This document shows positions 13,899 through 25,107 of a DNA stretch of 64,000 nt, piece by piece. Below the pieces are notes generated by a model that saw nothing but the letters and a program-made list of their open reading frames with translations, was not told the DNA's origin and made no database searches. Source of the stretch: Megaustenia siamemsis. Lineage: Eukaryota; Mollusca; Gastropoda; Stylommatophora; Ariophantidae. How positions within the stretch are numbered: the stretch's first letter is position 1; each line of letters starts with the position of its first letter. The DNA lies in the NCBI GenBank assembly GCA_032433765.1, contig JAVIAB010000160.1, positions 37,346,280-37,410,279 on the forward strand, written 5' to 3'. The position numbers and the translations under genes are program-made.

Positions 13899-16198
13899 TG
13901 AATTAGGTAAAGAAACTGTTCACGCGATGAAGCTGTGTTTACAGCATGTGTTCAAAATATCCAGCACAGGCCTCAAGATATTCTGAGACTTGTCTCTTAC
14001 TATTTTCGAAAACCTTCTGGATCTATATATCTATCTTTCGTTCGCCTGAAGAATTTTCTATAACTGCAATGTCGTTTCTTGTATAAATGTTACCGTCTTT
14101 TCTCATTCTTACAGTGGTGCATATAGTCTTGTCTGTAGTGTTGTATTAATGGTATAAGTGGACTTTCCTCAGTCTACCATATTCAGTGCATTCTTGAAAT
14201 ATGTGTTCCGCTGTCTGGGGCGCCTGTCCACATGCACATGTAGTGGAGGTACCGATATTGTATTTTGTAGACACGTGACTGTGGAGTCAGTCATTTGTGT
14301 CCTGTTCTAATGCTCATAATGATAAATTATTCCCATCTATTCATGTAATGAAATACATCCTGATTTGGAGCATTTGTTCTTCTCATTGATTTGATTAGCT
14401 GTATCTTATGATGGTATGCAACCGGCGCATGTGGTTGTGTGCCTGTTGCACCTTTTTATGAAAGCTGATCTGCTTTCTAGTTTCCTGGTATTCCATAGTG
14501 AGATGGGATCCACTGCAGGGCAATCCTATGGTGTTTGTAGAGTTCAGTCAATAAAGTTTGCAGATGTAGCAACTTTCTGGATTGCAGTGCCTGGAGTACT
14601 GATCTTGTATCTGTCAAAATCTCCACAGGCTGTGTGCTAAGATTACTGTTCAACAGTTTTTCTATTGCCAACTTTATTGCTTGCATTTTTGCATCGTAAT
14701 TGTGATAATATTTCCTGTTACTATCTTTTCCATATCCCTAGTGTTATTTTTTGGGTACTCTATGTAGACCCCTGCTCCACCTTTCTTTTCTATATATTGA
14801 TCATGTCACCGCACAGAGACATTATAAACACCCTATATAACACTTGTTACTACAAGTTTAATAAACTATTCAGAACTTGATTCTCAATTAAAAAATAAAA
14901 AAAAGAATGACTATCTCTCTATTTTAATGCTTGAGATATAATTGTCTATCGCTATTTTCATAACAGGATTTTAAGCTGCTTTCATTTCCATATTAGCATT
15001 ATTATCTGTTTTTTTCTTAATAGTAGGACTTTTAAATGTATCTCTTTTCATACTTAGATTTTAAACTGTTTTTATCTTCATGCTAGTATTTTAAATTGTC
15101 TCTCTGGCCATTCTAGCATTTTCATAAGGTTAACTTTTGATGCTAGAAATATAAACTCTCTCAACTCTCTTAACTCCTACCTTTTAATCTCTATCTATTA
15201 ATGCTAGTAATTTAAAATGCATCTCTCTCTCATTCTCTTTCTTTTATATATATCTTAATGTTTAATATATATAACTGCATCTCTCTCTCTCTCTCTCTTA
15301 ATGTTAGTCTTTTAAACTGCCACTCTCTCTCTCTCCAGTGACACGAATTATGTTCAATTGTCTATCTCCAACTCCTCTCCCTTTTTCTACTACAATTTTG
15401 AAATTTAAACTGCATAGTATATTAATAGTTTAAAAAAAAATCTATTTCTCTGTCTCTCTCTGTCTCTCTCTCACTCTCTCTCTCTCTCTCTAACATTATC
15501 TCTTCTAGACTCTACATTGAAGTGATGAGACGGCCTCAGCTAATTTTTGTAATTTAACTTATTTGGATCTGTGATCTATAAAAATGTTTAGAAACTTTAA
15601 ACACTTGATTATCTGCTAACAAATATAGTAATTCATTGAAGAATATATATTTAAATGTTGCATAATATTTACAGGCATGGTTCGTTCTAACATATCAAAA
15701 TTAAATGCAAAAAAGTGTTCTATCGTTGAATTGTTAATGAAAATGTTAATATTAACTTATATTCTTAAAAAATTAAGTGTTCGTGATTTAATTAAAAGGG
15801 AAGTAACTCCAGTTATATTAATAGTTAAGAATTCTTTATACGTCGATATATTGTAATTGTAAATTGTCAAAACTTTTCTTTATATGCATATTGTTTCACC
15901 AAAAATAATGTTATCATAAAATATGCAAGATTTATGAAAATTTCTATAATAAATTGCAAACCCTAAAGTATCAAATTAAAAGAAAAGTACCTTTGCTTAA
16001 TTTGTGGTTGCAAATATTAATTATTTATAATTTCTCTCAAAAATTAAAAGTTCTCTTCCTTAGCTCACAGAAAGGTCAACTTCTGTCTTAATTAAGAAAA
16101 CGAGGCTGTATTAAGTACGGTGCAATGAACATATTTTTGAAATTACGTGAAATTGTATATCAAATTTGTGTCTAGATACTACTGCTGTTGGCTGGTTT
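13899..16198. repeat. Satellite unit 7
   Basis: 2300 bp. Same sub-family as unit 6. The variant gcgcatgtgg near 14427 replaces gcgcatctgg. Confidence 0.92.
14146..14786 (-). pseudogene. LINE RNase H tail, unit 7
   Basis: Carries the same one-base deletion as unit 6 ahead of MQAIKL and the same stop as all homogenised units. Confidence 0.82.
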
Positions 16199-18471
16199 GT
16201 ATTAGGTAAAGAAGCTGTTCACGAAATGAAGCTGTGTTTACAGCATGTGTTCAAAATATCCAGCACAGGCCTCAAGATATTCTGAGACTTGTCTCTTACT
16301 ATTTTCGAAAACCTTCTGGATCTATATATCTATCTTTCGTTCGCATGAAGTATTGTCTATAACTGCAATGTCGTTTCTTGTATAAATGTTACCGTCTTTT
16401 CTCATTCTTACAGTGGTGCATATAGTCTTGTCTGTAGTGTTGTATTAATGGTATAAGTGGACTTTCCTCAGTCTACCATATTCAGTGCATTCTTGAAATA
16501 TGTGTTCCGCTGTCTGGGGCGCCTGTCCACATGCACATGTGGTGGAGGTACCGATATTGTATTTCGTAGACACGTGACTGTGGAGTCAGTCATTTGTGTC
16601 CTGTTCTAATGCTCATAATGATAAATTATACCCATCTATTCATGTAATGAAATACATCCTGATTTGGAGCATTTGTTCTTCTCATTGATTTGATTATCTG
16701 AATCTTATGATGGTATGCAACCGGCGCATCTGGTTGTGTGCCTGTTGCACCTTTTTATAAAAGCTGATCTGCTTTCTAGTTTCCTGGTATTCCATAGTGA
16801 GATGGGATCCACTGCAGGGCAGTCCTATGGTGTTTGTAGAGTTCAGTCAATAAAGTTTGCAGATGTAGCAACTTTCTGGATTGCGGTGCCTGGAATACTG
16901 ATCTTGTATCTGTCAAAATCTCCACAGGCTGTGTGCTAAGATTACTGTTCAACAGTTTTTCTATTGCCAACTTTATTGCTTGCATTTTTGCATCGTAATT
17001 GTGATAATATTTCCCTGTTACTATCTTTTCCATATCCCTAGTGTTATTTTTTGGGTACTCTATGTAGACCCCTGCTCCACCTTTCTTTTCTATATATTGA
17101 TCATGTCACCGCACAGAGACATTATAAACACCCTATATAACACTTGTTACTACAAGTTTAATAAACTATTCAGAACTTGATTCTCAATTAAAAAATGAAA
17201 AAAAAAAGAATGACTATCTCTCTATTTTAATGCTTGAGATATAATTGTCTATCGCTATTTTCATAACAGGATTTTAAGCTGCTTTCATTTCCATATTAGC
17301 ATTATTATCTGTTTCTTTCTTAATAGTAGGACTTTTAAATGTATCTCTTTTCATACTTAGATTTTAAACTGCTTTTATCTTCATGCTAGTATTTTAAATT
17401 GTCTCTCTGGTCATTCTAGCATTTTCATAAGGTTAACTTTTGATGCTAGAAATATAAACTCTCTCAACTCTCTTAACTCCTACCTTTTAATCTCTATCTA
17501 TTAATGCTAGTAATTTAAAATGCCTCTCTCTCTCATTCTCTTTCTTTTATATATATCTTAATGTTTAATATATATAACTGCATCTCTCTCTCTCTCTCTC
17601 TTAATGTTAGTCTTTTAAACTGCCACTCTCTCTCTCTCCAGTGACACGAATTATGTTCAATTGTCTATCTCCAACTCCTCTCCCTTTTTCTACTACAATT
17701 TTGAAATTTAAACTGCATAGTATATTAATAGTTTAAAAAAAAAATCTATTTCTCTGTCTCTCTCTCTCTAACATTATCTCTTCTAGACTCTACATTGAAG
17801 TGATGAGACGGCCTCAGCTAATTTTTGTAATTTAACTTATTTGGATCTGTGATCTATAAAAATGTTTAGAAACTTTAAACACTTGATTATCTGCTAACAA
17901 ATATAGTAATTCATTGCAGAATATATATTTAAATGTTGCATAATATTTACAGGCATGGTTCGTTCTAACATATGAAAATTAAATGCAAAAAAGTGTTCTA
18001 TCGTTGAATTGTTAATGAAAATGTTAATATTAACTTATATTCTTAAAAAAGTGTTCGTGATTTAATTAAAAGGGAAGTGACTCCAGTTATATTAATAGTT
18101 AAGAATTCTTTATACGTCGATATATTGTAATTGTAAATTGTCAAAACTTTTCTTTATATGCATATTGTTTCACCAAAAATAATGTTATCATAAAATATGC
18201 AAGATTTATGAAAATTTCTATAATAAATTGCAAACCCTAAAGTATCAAATTAAAAGAAAAGTACCTTTGCTTAATTTGTGGTTGCAAATATTAATTATGT
18301 ATAATTTCTCACAAAAATTAAAAGTTCTCTTCCTTAGCTCACAGAAAGGTCAACTTCTGTCTTAAATAAGAAAACGAGGCTGTATTAAGTACGGTGCAGT
18401 GAACATATTTTTGAAATTACGTGAAATTGTATATCAAATTTGTGTCTAGATACTACTGCTGTTGGCTGGCT
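16199..18471. repeat. Satellite unit 8
   Basis: 2273 bp, the shortest and most divergent of the eight. Its second CT tract (about 17754-17769) is down to some 16 bp from about 50 in units 1-4. Confidence 0.92.
16446..17087 (-). pseudogene. LINE RNase H tail, unit 8
   Basis: Same relic with private changes (SVFQAPQSRK and HHRTALQW); the shared stop after IPGN is present. Confidence 0.82.
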
Positions 18472-18707
18472 TGTATTAGGTAAAGAAGATGAAGTTGTGT
18501 TTACAGCATGTGTTCAAAATATCCAGTACAGTCCTAAAGATATTCTGAGACTTGTCTCTTACTATTTTCGAAAACCTTCTGGATCTATATATCTATCTTT
18601 CGTTCGCCTGAAGTATTGTCTATAACTGCAATGTCGTTTCTTGTATATATGTTACCGTCTTTTCTCATTCTTACAGTGGTGCATATAGTCTTGTCTGCAG
18701 CGTTGTT

Positions 18708-19585
18708 TCAATGGGATATGTGGACTTTTTCAGTCTACTCTATTCAGTGCATTCTTGAAATATGCATTCCGCCGCAGTCTGGGGCGTCTGTCCACATGTA
18801 CATGTATTTGTGGTACCCTTCTTGAATTTTGTATACATGTTACTGTCAATTGTCGATTGTGCCCGGTTCTAATGCGTGTAATGATAAAATGTTCCCATCT
18901 ATTCATATGATGAAAAGTATCCTGATTTGGGGCATGTTGTCTCCTGATTAATTTGATTATCTGTTTCTTATGATGGTATGTAACCGGTGCATCTGGATGT
19001 GTGCCTGTTTCACCTTCATTTGCCAGCTGATCTGCTCTATCGTTTCCTGTTATTCTACAGTGAGGTAGGACCACTGCCGGTGAATCCTCTGGTGCTTGCA
19101 GAGTTCAGTCAAAAAGGTTTGTAGATGTGGCAATTTTCTGGATTGCAGTGCTTGGATTACTGATCTTGCATCTGTCAAAAAAACACTACAGGTTGTAGGA
19201 TAAGATTGCTGTTCAGCAGTTTTTCTTTTGCCAACTTTATTGCTTTGATTTCTGCATCGTAATTTTCACAATATTTCCCCCTGTTGCTTTTGTATTTATA
19301 TCACTTGTTTGGGTACTTTATGTAGGCAACTGCTCCCCCATTCTTTACTGCATTCTTTGCTGACCCATCGGTGTACATACGAATCCATAGGTCGTGTGTG
19401 TATTCTTCAACCAAGAAACTGAAAGTGGTTGTTTTACGCTGTTGACTATTCTATTCCTGCTTGTCGAGTATTTCTTTCACTTCTGTACGTATTTGTATTG
19501 ACAATCCAGATTCCTCTGTTAAGGGAGTCTGTTCGACTATGGGCCGTAGAATGTTAACAACGCATGATATGTCTGTATTTGTAAA
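18708..19585 (-). pseudogene. LINE ORF2 C-terminus with RNase H, unit 9
   Basis: Minus-strand relic extending further 5' than in units 1-8. It includes EQTPLTEESGLSIQIRTEVK and the RNase H catalytic entry MYTDGSAKNAVKNGG. At the point of the shared stop of units 1-8 it reads ITGNDRADQLANEGETGTHP, which is the normal RNase H GNxxADxLA motif. It also has HNRQLTVTC and a decayed Cys tail. Several stops and frameshifts make it a pseudogene, but it is closer to the ancestral element than the homogenised units. Confidence 0.82.
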
Positions 19586-19695
19586 TACCTTCTGGATAAT
19601 GACCGGTACTGTTGGCTCAGGGTAACGATTTCTGTCTTCAAGTCATTATCTGTCATCAAAATATTTCATAAACTTTTTTTTTCAGCTCACCCCAC
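19586..19695 (-). pseudogene. Transposase C-terminal remnant fused to LINE, unit 9
   Basis: The minus strand reads TNYYLWGELKKKVYE, matching the PxxYxLWGxLKxxVY segment at the end of the catalytic domain of Tc1/IS630-like DDE transposases. It joins directly onto the LINE relic. The same fusion occurs in unit 10, where most of the transposase survives. Confidence 0.65.
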
Positions 19696-20560
19696 AGATA
19701 ATAATTAGTTGGGGTTATTTTAAACTGTCTCTCTGATCATTCTAGGTTTTTTAAATGGATAACTTTTTATGTTAGAAATATAAACTATCTCAACTCTCTT
19801 AACTCTTCCATTTCAATCTCTATCTATTACTGCTAGAAATTTAAACTGCATCTCTCCTTCTTCCAGTGGTCTATCTCCAACTCCCCTCCCATTTTCTACT
19901 ACAAATTTGAAATTTCAACTGCATAGTATTTTCTTTGTGTTATTGATACGTCTCTCTCTAACAAATTATCTCCTCTAGACTCTACAGTGAAATGATTAGA
20001 CAGCGTCGGTTACTTATTGTAAATTAACTTCTTTTGCACCTGTAATGTATAAAAATGCTAAGAAACTTTAATCAGTTGATCATCAGCTAAGAAAACAAAT
20101 AATTATTTGAAGAATATATATTCAAATGTTGCGTAATATTTACAGGAACGGTTTGTCCTAATATATCAAACTTAAATGCAAGAAATGTTCTACCTGTTAA
20201 ATTGTTGATGAAAATTTTAATATATTTCTTATCTGCTTTAGAAATTAAAAGTTGTCTTCTTTTATTAAAAGGGAAGCAACTCCTGTTAGATTAATTGAAA
20301 ACAATTCTTGATATATCAGTATATTGTAAATTGTCTAAAGTGTCATTCATATGCATATTGCCTTTCCAGGAAAGAATTATCATTAAATGTGTCGTTCATT
20401 TGCAAAAATATATAAGAAAAGTTTAATTTCTAAAGATCCAAACTAAAAGAAATGTATCTTCCTTATTTATGGTTGCAAATATCACTTATATATAATTTCT
20501 TTAAAAAAATTAAAAGTTATCTACCTTTAGTTACTAAAATGTCAACTAAGAAAAGAAGGC
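19696..20560. other. Non-coding remainder of unit 9
   Basis: Decayed version of the minisatellite block and of the AT-rich filler of the monomer (compare 1185-2313). No coding signal seen. Confidence 0.75.
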
Positions 20561-21385
20561 TATATAAAGAAGTTGTTCACACGATGAGTTGTGTTTACAG
20601 CATGTGTTCAAAATATCCACTACAAGCCTCAAGACATTCTGTAACTCACCTCTTCATATTTTCTAAAACCTTCTGGATGTATCTCTCGTTTGCCTGAAAT
20701 ATTGTCTACATCTGCAATGTCATTTCCTGTATAAATGTTACAGTCTTTTGTAATGCTTGCAGTAGCCCATATAATTTTGTCTGTAGTGTTGTTTTATGGG
20801 CCAATGGATTTTCCTCAGTCTACTATATTCAGTGCATTCTTGAAATATGCGTTCCGCAGTCTGGGGCGCCTGTCCACATGTACATGTAGTTGAGGTGCCG
20901 ATCTTGAATTTTGTATACACGTTACTGCGGAGTTGATTGTGTTCTGTTCTAGTGCGTATACTGATAACTTGTTCCTATCTATTCAAATATTATGAAAAGT
21001 ATCCTGATTTGGGGCATGTTGTCTCCTGTTTAATTTGATTATCTGTATCTTATGATGGTATGTAACCGGTGCATCTGATTGTGTGCCTGTTTCACCTTCA
21101 TTTGCCATCTGATCTGCTCCCTCGTTTCCTGGTATTCTACAGTGAGGTGGGACCACTGCCGGGCAATCCTGTGATGTTTGCAGAGTTCAGTCAATAAGGT
21201 CTGCAGATGTGGCAGTTTTCTAGATTGCAGTGCTTGGAGTACTGATCTTGTATCTGCCAAAAAAAACACTACAGGCTGTGAGCTAAGATTACTGTTCAGC
21301 AGTTTTTTTCTATTGCCAACTCTATTGCTTGGATTTCTGCATCGTAATTGTGACGATATTTCCCTGTTGCTATTTTATACATATC

Positions 21386-21400
21386 ACTAGTGTTATTTGG
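21386..21400. repeat. Target-site duplication, left copy, of the SINE
   Basis: actagtgttatttgg at 21386-21400 corresponds to actagttcttatttggg at 22131-22147. In units 1-8 the uninterrupted sequence is ttagtgttattttttggg. It marks the SINE insertion point inside the RNase H relic. Confidence 0.75.
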
Positions 21401-22130
21401 GAGCCGCGATAGCTCAGTGGTTAGTGAACTGGACTACAAAGGACAAGATGTACGGATCGATCCCAATCGACGGCTTCTGGTTCACTCAGCCTTTAATAGG
21501 TACCTGATTTATTTCAGGGAAAGTGAAGCGGCACGGGCGTAATACCTACCACATGACCCCAAAAATTATGTGCCGAAGGTCTGTCAAATATATGGTCACT
21601 AACACCATATATATATATATAAGAAAAAGAGTTCTTAAATGTTACGTAGAGCCACTCTTAACATACTGATGCGAGTCATGGACAATAGGACAACAGACAA
21701 GAAAATCCCTGGAGTCTGTAGAAATGTGGTTTTACAGAAGAATGTTGAGAATACCATGGACAGCTACGAAGAGGTTTTGAGAGAGGTCAAAGCAAAAAGA
21801 GAGTTAATTTCCAATATTAGGAAGAGAAAATCATCATTTTTTTGGCCATGTAATGAGAAGAGAACAACTTGAATATATTGTAACAACTGGGAAATTTAGG
21901 GACGAAGAGATAGATGTGATAGAGATAGTGCAAAGAGAAAAAATAACAGACAGCTTAAGAGAATGGCTTGGCAGAAGGTCAACAACAGAAATGATAAATA
22001 GCTGCCGAGATCGAAAGTTGTGAAGAGACATGATCACCTACGCCACTAGGCCCGGTACTTGATGATGATGATGAACACCATATTCCCTATACGCCACTTG
22101 GCGTGACGGGGGTACTTTACTTTTACCTTT
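21399..22130 (+). mobile_element. tRNA-derived SINE (family S1), split by a LINE 3' end
   Basis: Starts gagccgcgatagctcagtgg (A box TAGCTCAGTGG) and continues with gatcgatccc (B-box-like). The non-tRNA body includes gtgaagcggcacgggcgtaa. It ends with ccctatacgccacttggcgt and a ttttacctttact tail. Family S1 occurs at several further places in the window. The body is cut at 21611 by a 463-bp LINE fragment. The insertion lies in a LINE relic within a satellite unit, so three insertion events are stacked here. Confidence 0.85.
21611..22073 (+). pseudogene. LINE 3' end (RTE/CR1-like ORF2 C-terminus) nested in SINE
   Basis: Plus-strand fragment reading LRRMLRIPWTATKRF-like sequence in several frames, then EVLREVKAKRELISNIRKRK and a FFGHVMRREQLEYIVTTGKF-like segment, ending in ggcccggtacttgatgatga, i.e. 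a (gat)n tail. C-terminal LRRxLRIPW...FFGHVMRR segments and short trinucleotide tails are typical of RTE-like LINEs. A 10-bp duplication aacaccatat (21601-21610 and 22074-22083) flanks it, so it is a bona fide 5'-truncated insertion into the SINE. Confidence 0.8.
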
Positions 22131-22425
22131 ACTAGTTCTTATTTGGGTATTCTATGTTTGCACCTGCTCAACCATTCTTTACTGCATTCTGTACTGACCC
22201 ATCTGTGTATACACGAATCCATAGGTCTTGTGGGTATTCTTCATCCAAAAAACTGAGAGTTATTGTTTTACGCTGCAGGTTATTCTGTTCATCCTTGTCA
22301 AGTATTCCTTTCACTTCCGTCCGTGTTTGTTTTGACAATACTGATTCCTCTGTTAAGGGAGTCTGTTCTGGGCAGTAGGGGTTTAACAACTCTTGGTATG
22401 CCTGGTGTTTGTCCACAAAAACCTT

Positions 22426-23345
22426 CTGGATAATGACCGGTGATATTTGTTGTCTCTGGGTGACGATTTCTGCCTTCAGGTCATTATCTGTCTTCAGAAT
22501 ATTCGATAAACATTTCTTTTCATCTCACCCCCACAGATATTTATTAGACGGGGTTAGGTCTGGTAATAATTAGGCGGGGTTAGGTCTGGTGAACGAGCAG
22601 GCCAGATTACAAGTGAAATAATGGGATTTGCAAATACGCTTTCCTAATAAGTAAGTGGTGCTGTTGCGGCTGTGTGTGCTATTGCCCCATCCTGCCGAAA
22701 CCGAGCTTCTTTCATTTCCCGCTCTGTAAGGTGGGCTATGAATGATTCCAGCATTAAAGTACGGTCGTGTTCTGCGTTGATTTTGCATTGAAAAATGTTT
22801 CCCAATTATCCGCATACGACTTTCTGAACGTAAAGCGGTACTTGATGTAATTCATGCGGGTTAATTTTTTTGCTCCACTGCATACGGTTGTTCTTACTTG
22901 TTGACGCAACCGGAGAGATGAAACCGTGCATCATCAGTGAAGAATGCCACGTCATGGACTTCATCACCTTGTTCATAGATAAGGTTCTGAAACCACATGC
23001 AGTAGTTCAATCGGGATTCATAATCTCTTGCATGGAATTAAGACGATTCAATTAATCTGTAAGGACGATAGTGCAGCTAACACTTCAGAACCTTGTGGGC
23101 GGTGTTCATTGGAAAAGTTTGCATGTTGAGACAACCACCTTAAAGATTTATTAGGGCTCATTGTAATTCTGGTCTGCATATCAAGTTCTGTGTCTTCTGA
23201 AGTTGAAGGCCCTCCAGATCCGTATGCATCTACAACACTATCCGTAGCACGAAACTTGTCAATCAAAGTCATAGCCTCATTGTGGTGGGAGACTTGTGAG
23301 TGTGGACATTTCAACACAAATTGTTGAATAACTTCTTCTCTATAT
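22426..23345 (-). pseudogene. DDE transposase relic (Tc1/IS630-like, DUF4817-type N-terminus)
   Basis: Minus strand from about 23345: an N-terminal helix-turn-helix region (KCPHSQVSHHNEAMTLIDKF; SGGPSTSEDTE; PNKSLRWLSQHANFS) of the kind found in DUF4817 transposases. Then NYCMWFQNLIYEQGDEVHDV and AFFTDDARFHLSGCVNK, with the first catalytic Asp in FFTD. Then HELHQVPLYVQKVVCG, a QDGAIAHTA segment holding the second catalytic Asp, WPARSPDLTP, and PSNKYLWG. The third acidic residue is expected in this last part. At least three frameshifts and several stops; no terminal inverted repeats were recognised. It is fused 3' to the LINE relic, and a remnant of the same junction survives in unit 9. Confidence 0.8.
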
Positions 23346-23938
23346 TTGCTATCATTACCGAAGACGTATTAAAAAAAAATATCCTGTTTCCGTTGTATAA
23401 CAGCATTTCCCTTCAGTAATGAAACCGTGAATATAATAGCGACTTACTGTGTTATGTTTGTGACGGGATTGTGGACACAGAATGTGATGTCAATTCATCA
23501 ATCGGTGATTTTATTTCAAGAATATTGATCAAGTCACTCCATAGCGACATTATAAACACCCCATATTACACTTTATTCTACAAGTTTGATCAATTATTCT
23601 GAACTTGATTCTCAGTTTAAAAATAAAATAAAAAAGACTGACTGTCTCTCACTACTTTAATGCTTGAGATGTAATTGTCTATCTCTCTTTCATAACATTA
23701 TTTTAAGCTGCTTTAATTTTTCTTTTTAGTATTTCTAACTGTTTCTTTATTAATAGAGGGATTTTTAACTGTATCTCTTTTCATACCAATATTATAATCT
23801 ACTTTTCACATCGTACTTGTATTTTAAATTGTCTCTCTGGTCATTCTAGAATTTTTAAATGGTTAACTTATGATGCTAGAAGTATAAACTTTCTCAACTC
23901 TCTTAACTCCTTCATTTTTAATCTCGATCTCTTATATT
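23346..23938. other. Right part of unit 10, non-coding
   Basis: 23346-23516 is AT-rich with no clear assignment. From 23517 the sequence matches the satellite monomer after the LINE junction (ttgatcaagtcactccatag, compare ttgatcatgtcaccgcacag) and continues into the degenerate minisatellite. Confidence 0.75.
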
Positions 23939-24040
23939 TTTTTTTTGGTACCCCCGTCACGCCAAGTGGCGTATAGGGAAATACGGTGTTAGTGACCCTA
24001 TATTTTACAGACCTTCAGCACATGATTTTTGGGGTAATGT
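23939..24040 (-). mobile_element. Truncated SINE S1 copy
   Basis: Minus orientation. Contains gtcacgccaagtggcgtata and the cagcacatgatttttggggt segment of S1 and stops there, so the tRNA head is missing. A 13-bp duplication gatctcttatatt flanks it (23926-23938 and 24041-24053), showing 5' truncation during insertion. Confidence 0.8.
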
Positions 24041-24067
24041 GATCTCTTATATTACTGCTAGAAATGT

Positions 24068-24073
<6 letters not shown>

Positions 24074-24114
<41 letters not shown>
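24074..24114. repeat. CT microsatellite
   Basis: Uninterrupted ct repeat, about 20 units, at the position equivalent to the first CT tract of the 2.3-kb monomer. Confidence 0.9.
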
Positions 24115-24121
<7 letters not shown>

Positions 24122-24229
24122 CTATCTATATCGTATTGTTTAATATATTAAACTGCACCTCTTTCTTTCGCGCGCTCTCTCGCGATGATTTTAAACTACC
24201 TCTCTCCCTCTCCAGTGACATGAATTTCG

Positions 24230-24682
24230 CGTGCCTACGCGATGAGATAGCGCTGCAGTGCCACTGGCTCTTGAGTTTAGTAGAACGGTAACAGGCCTCG
24301 GCCTTGCCTTGGTACGAGGTGTATGATTTGTCTGTTTTCGAGTAAAAAATTTGCCACAAGCTGGACCGTGTCTGATCGAGTGTTTCACGGAAGTAGTGGC
24401 CTGACTTCATTTATTCGGACAGCGACTATTGTTGTGGTATGCTCACTAAGTCTACGGTTTTGTCGCTGACACATAGAGTTATGCTGCTTGTGACGGACGG
24501 TACAGTGACTCGGGTGTGTCCATTATGAGCTGCACGCCTTTTGTACAGAGTTAAGCGCGTTCAATATTACACAGTGTTCTATGCATAAAGTAGCACACCA
24601 TTTTGAGAGAAGAACTCAGCGTGTTCTATGGAAAAGTATGAACGATCGAGATGGACATTTTGTTGGTTGCTGGCTGAGCAGA
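24230..24682. other. Unassigned sequence between satellite and palindrome
   Basis: Locally richer in G+C and CpG (cgcgtgcctacgcgatgaga near 24228) than its surroundings. Two short minus-strand frames overlap here (24126-24410 and 24191-24388), but neither shows a recognisable domain. No repeat partner found in the window. Confidence 0.5.
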
Positions 24683-24803
24683 TATGGAGGTGCCTAGACT
24701 GTAGTGAAGCCATTCCGTTCTAAAGTCAAAGCTACGGCACAGCTGCTTGTTTTAATCTTAAAATAGCATTTTCATTCCAACATTGAAACGTTTACAGCAT
24801 TAA

Positions 24804-25080
24804 TAAGTGAAGATGACGTGAGTCTACAACAATTTGTTCATTCATAAATTGATATTTGATGGAGTGGTTTCAATGTGTGACACCAGACACACACAAGTGA
24901 AGATGACCTGAGTCTACAACAATTTGCTTATTCATAAATTGATATTTGATGGGAGTGGTTTCAATGTGTGACACCAGACACACACAAGTGAAGATGACCT
25001 GAGTCTACAACAATTTGCTCATTCATAAATTGATATTTGATGGGAGTGGTTTCAATGTGTGACACCAGACACACACAAGT
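24804..25080. repeat. 91-bp minisatellite, three copies (left arm)
   Basis: Three tandem copies starting at 24804, 24895 and 24986, each running aagtgaagatgac ... caatgtgtgacaccagacac. Mirrored at about 46534-46808. Confidence 0.92.
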
Positions 25081-25107
25081 GAAGCTTCTAGTCAAGCTAA
25101 CAAGTCA

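Larger units (their letters stand above)
1..18471. repeat. 2.3-kb satellite array, eight homogenised units
   Basis: Eight head-to-tail units of 2273-2330 bp start at 1, 2314, 4630, 6959, 9289, 11604, 13899 and 16199. They are aligned on the shared word tgtattaggtaaagaa (tgaattagg in units 6 and 7). Units 1-5 are nearly identical and differ mainly in CT-tract length; units 6-8 carry more substitutions; two further units to the right are strongly diverged. Each unit contains a minus-strand LINE RNase H tail, a degenerate TTTTAAACTGC-type minisatellite with CT tracts, and about 650 bp of AT-rich sequence without recognisable coding. The gradient from homogenised interior to decayed edge is what unequal exchange or gene conversion in a satellite predicts. 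The array continues off the left edge, so its total size is unknown. Confidence 0.95.
18472..20560. repeat. Diverged satellite unit 9
   Basis: Starts with the shared tgtattaggtaaagaag word and can be followed to about 20560, but with many substitutions and a different internal deletion. It keeps LINE and transposase-derived sequence (to about 19695) that units 1-8 lack. It then jumps directly into the ttttaaactgtctctctg part of the monomer, having lost the poly(A)-flanked segment that units 1-8 keep. CT tracts are almost absent. Confidence 0.85.
20738..22425 (-). pseudogene. LINE ORF2 C-terminus with RNase H, split by a SINE
   Basis: Minus strand, in order: LNPYCPEQTPLTEESVLSKQ, TRTEVKGILDKDEQNNLQRK, then RNase H catalytic entry RVYTDGSVQNAVKNGG (first catalytic Asp in YTDGS). 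After a 735-bp interruption come the LADTRSVLQALQSRKL strand, ITGNEGADQMANEGET-like sequence in a shifted frame, and the tail MYTKFKIGTSTTCTCGQAPQ, TAERIFQEC. The homogenised satellite relic starts just after the YTDGS motif. Frameshifts and the insertion make it non-functional. Confidence 0.82.
20561..24229. repeat. Diverged, most complete edge unit 10
   Basis: Homologous to the 2.3-kb monomer at both ends: the left part matches from tatataaagaagttgttcac, and the right part from about 23517 to ctctccagtgacatgaatt near 24225. Between these lie a longer LINE relic, a nested SINE/LINE insertion and a transposase relic. Without the nested insertions it is about 2.8 kb. It is the best proxy for the ancestral composite from which the satellite monomer was derived by internal deletion. 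Confidence 0.8.

Noticed and set aside
24804..25080. CRISPR-like array (three 91-bp repeats) or other prokaryotic repeat system.
   Set aside because: Repeats abut without variable spacers, and the window is plainly animal DNA.
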